From Nitrososphaerales archaeon TH1177 (lineage in GTDB: Archaea; Thermoproteota; Nitrososphaeria; Nitrososphaerales; Nitrososphaeraceae), in assembly GCA_014523515.1 (NCBI GenBank), contig JAATVJ010000165.1:1-6447 (forward strand): a stretch of 6,447 bases of DNA. Direction: 5' to 3'. This document shows, piece after piece, positions 5,764 to 6,447 of the stretch. The notes beneath the pieces were generated by a model. That model ran no database searches. It was given only the letters and a program-made list of their open reading frames with translations, and was not told the DNA's origin. How positions within the stretch are numbered: position 1 is the stretch's first letter; every line of letters starts with the position of its first letter. The position numbers were made by a program, and so were the translations under genes.

Positions 5764-6414
5764 ATGGTCTGGCTACGACGTACAACGCACTATCTATTCA
5801 TAGTAGTCGTTGCTGTTAACAGTACATTATTAACTATCAATGCTGGTGACTATATCTTCTATACTGATTGGGCTTGGACTTCATTTGTCGTATTTTCTAT
5901 TTCACAATCTACTATGCTTGTGGTAGGAGCGATTTATTACATGCTCTTCACAGGAGTTCCAGGTACAGCTACATATTATGCAACAATTATGACAATATAT
6001 ACATGGGTTGCAAAAGGTGCATGGTTTTCTTTAGGATATCCATATGACTTTATAGTAGTTCCGGTTTGGATTCCTTCTGCAATGTTATTGGACCTATCAT
6101 ATTGGGCTACAAGGAGAAACAAACATGCAGCCATTCTAATAGGTGGAACACTTGTTGGAATGTCATTGCCTGTATTCAATATGATAAACCTGCTGCTAAT
6201 AAAGGATCCACTAGAAATGGCATTCAAATATCCTAGACCTACGCTACCTCCGTATATGACGCCTATCGAGCCTCAGGTCGGTAAGTTCTACAATAGCCCT
6301 GTAGCTTTAGGTGCAGGAGCGGGTGCGGTGCTTAGTGTGCCAATAGCAGCATTAGGTGCTAAGTTAAACACTTGGACATATAGGTGGATGGCAGCCTGGA
6401 GTAAATGGGATTAA
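5764..6414 (+). CDS. amoA: Ammonia monooxygenase subunit A
   Basis: A 216-residue integral membrane subunit of AMO, exactly the usual archaeal AmoA length; it works with AmoB and AmoC in oxidising ammonia to hydroxylamine. Recognised from its start MVWLRRTTHYLF, the block TYYATIMTIYTWVAKGAW, PTLPPYMTPIEPQVGKFYNS (160-179) and the end NTWTYRWMAAWSKWD. Hydrophobic helices lie at about 10-27, 38-62, 70-91, 95-114, 122-145 and 180-199. Conserved polar/aromatic residues such as Asp29, Tyr33, Asp35 and Trp36 lie between the first two helices. No cysteine is present. The close match to group I.1a AmoA supports a Nitrosopumilales host. The ATG at 5764 is the known AmoA start; the in-frame TTG at 5758 is not needed. 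amoC, normally close by, is not seen between amoX and amoB. Confidence 0.98.
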   Translation: MVWLRRTTHYLFIVVVAVNSTLLTINAGDYIFYTDWAWTSFVVFSISQSTMLVVGAIYYMLFTGVPGTATYYATIMTIYTWVAKGAWFSLGYPYDFIVVPVWIPSAMLLDLSYWATRRNKHAAILIGGTLVGMSLPVFNMINLLLIKDPLEMAFKYPRPTLPPYMTPIEPQVGKFYNSPVALGAGAGAVLSVPIAALGAKLNTWTYRWMAAWSKWD

Positions 6415-6424
6415 AAATCCTTCA

Positions 6425-6443
6425 CTTTTCTTTTAATTTTTTT
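6425..6443 (+). terminator. T-tract terminator after amoA
   Basis: TTTTCTTTTAATTTTTTT begins about 10 nt after the amoA stop codon, a likely U-rich archaeal terminator close to the window edge. Confidence 0.5.
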
Positions 6444-6447
6444 GAAA

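Noticed and set aside
5976..6227. Minus-strand open frame inside amoA
   Set aside because: Antisense to the well-conserved amoA coding sequence, with no supporting promoter or family similarity.
1..6447. Search for CRISPR arrays, insertion sequences, tRNA or rRNA genes
   Set aside because: No spaced direct repeats, transposase motifs, terminal repeats or tRNA-like cloverleaf were seen on either strand by eye.

Overview
The window comes from an ammonia-oxidising archaeon (phylum Thaumarchaeota / class Nitrososphaeria), most probably a Nitrosopumilales (group I.1a) lineage. The evidence is an unmistakable archaeal AmoA, a short archaeal-type AmoB and an AmoX. Base composition is very AT-rich (about 70% A+T by eye), intergenic regions are T-tract rich, TATA boxes sit about 25-30 nt before start codons (leaderless-type transcription), and Shine-Dalgarno sites are lacking.

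Left half (1-3371), all on the minus strand: a tight four-gene translation/tRNA operon read right to left. It holds ribosomal protein S15, a 478-residue DHH/RecJ-like protein with degenerate metal-binding motifs, a Pcc1-type KEOPS subunit and seryl-tRNA synthetase. SerRS runs off the left edge, probably only a few residues short of its end. The spacings are 6 nt, a 20-nt overlap and an 8-nt overlap, so the genes are almost certainly co-transcribed and partly translationally coupled.

Right half (3465-6447): an ammonia monooxygenase (AMO) locus. From left to right come a small secreted or membrane-anchored protein (+), a small single-span membrane protein (+), amoB (-), amoX (+) and amoA (+). 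The two small proteins are the best candidates for the extra AOA-specific AMO subunits described as AmoY and AmoZ, whose genes are reported to be linked to amo genes in streamlined AOA genomes. I cannot tell from sequence alone which is which. amoC does not lie between amoB and amoX, where it is found in the amoA-amoX-amoC-amoB order known from Nitrosopumilus-type genomes, and it is nowhere else in the window. Each amo-region gene appears to be its own transcription unit, with its own TATA box and a downstream T-tract.

The most unusual non-coding structure is a pair of overlapping, mutually exclusive inverted repeats (4272-4295 and 4289-4313). They lie directly at the stop codon of the second small membrane-protein gene and are followed by T-tracts, in an otherwise gene-free 300-base interval. 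I see no CRISPR array, mobile element, rRNA or tRNA, and no wholly novel multi-gene system. The points most worth following up are the amoC-less gene order, the two small AMO-linked proteins, the double hairpin, and the degenerate DHH protein.
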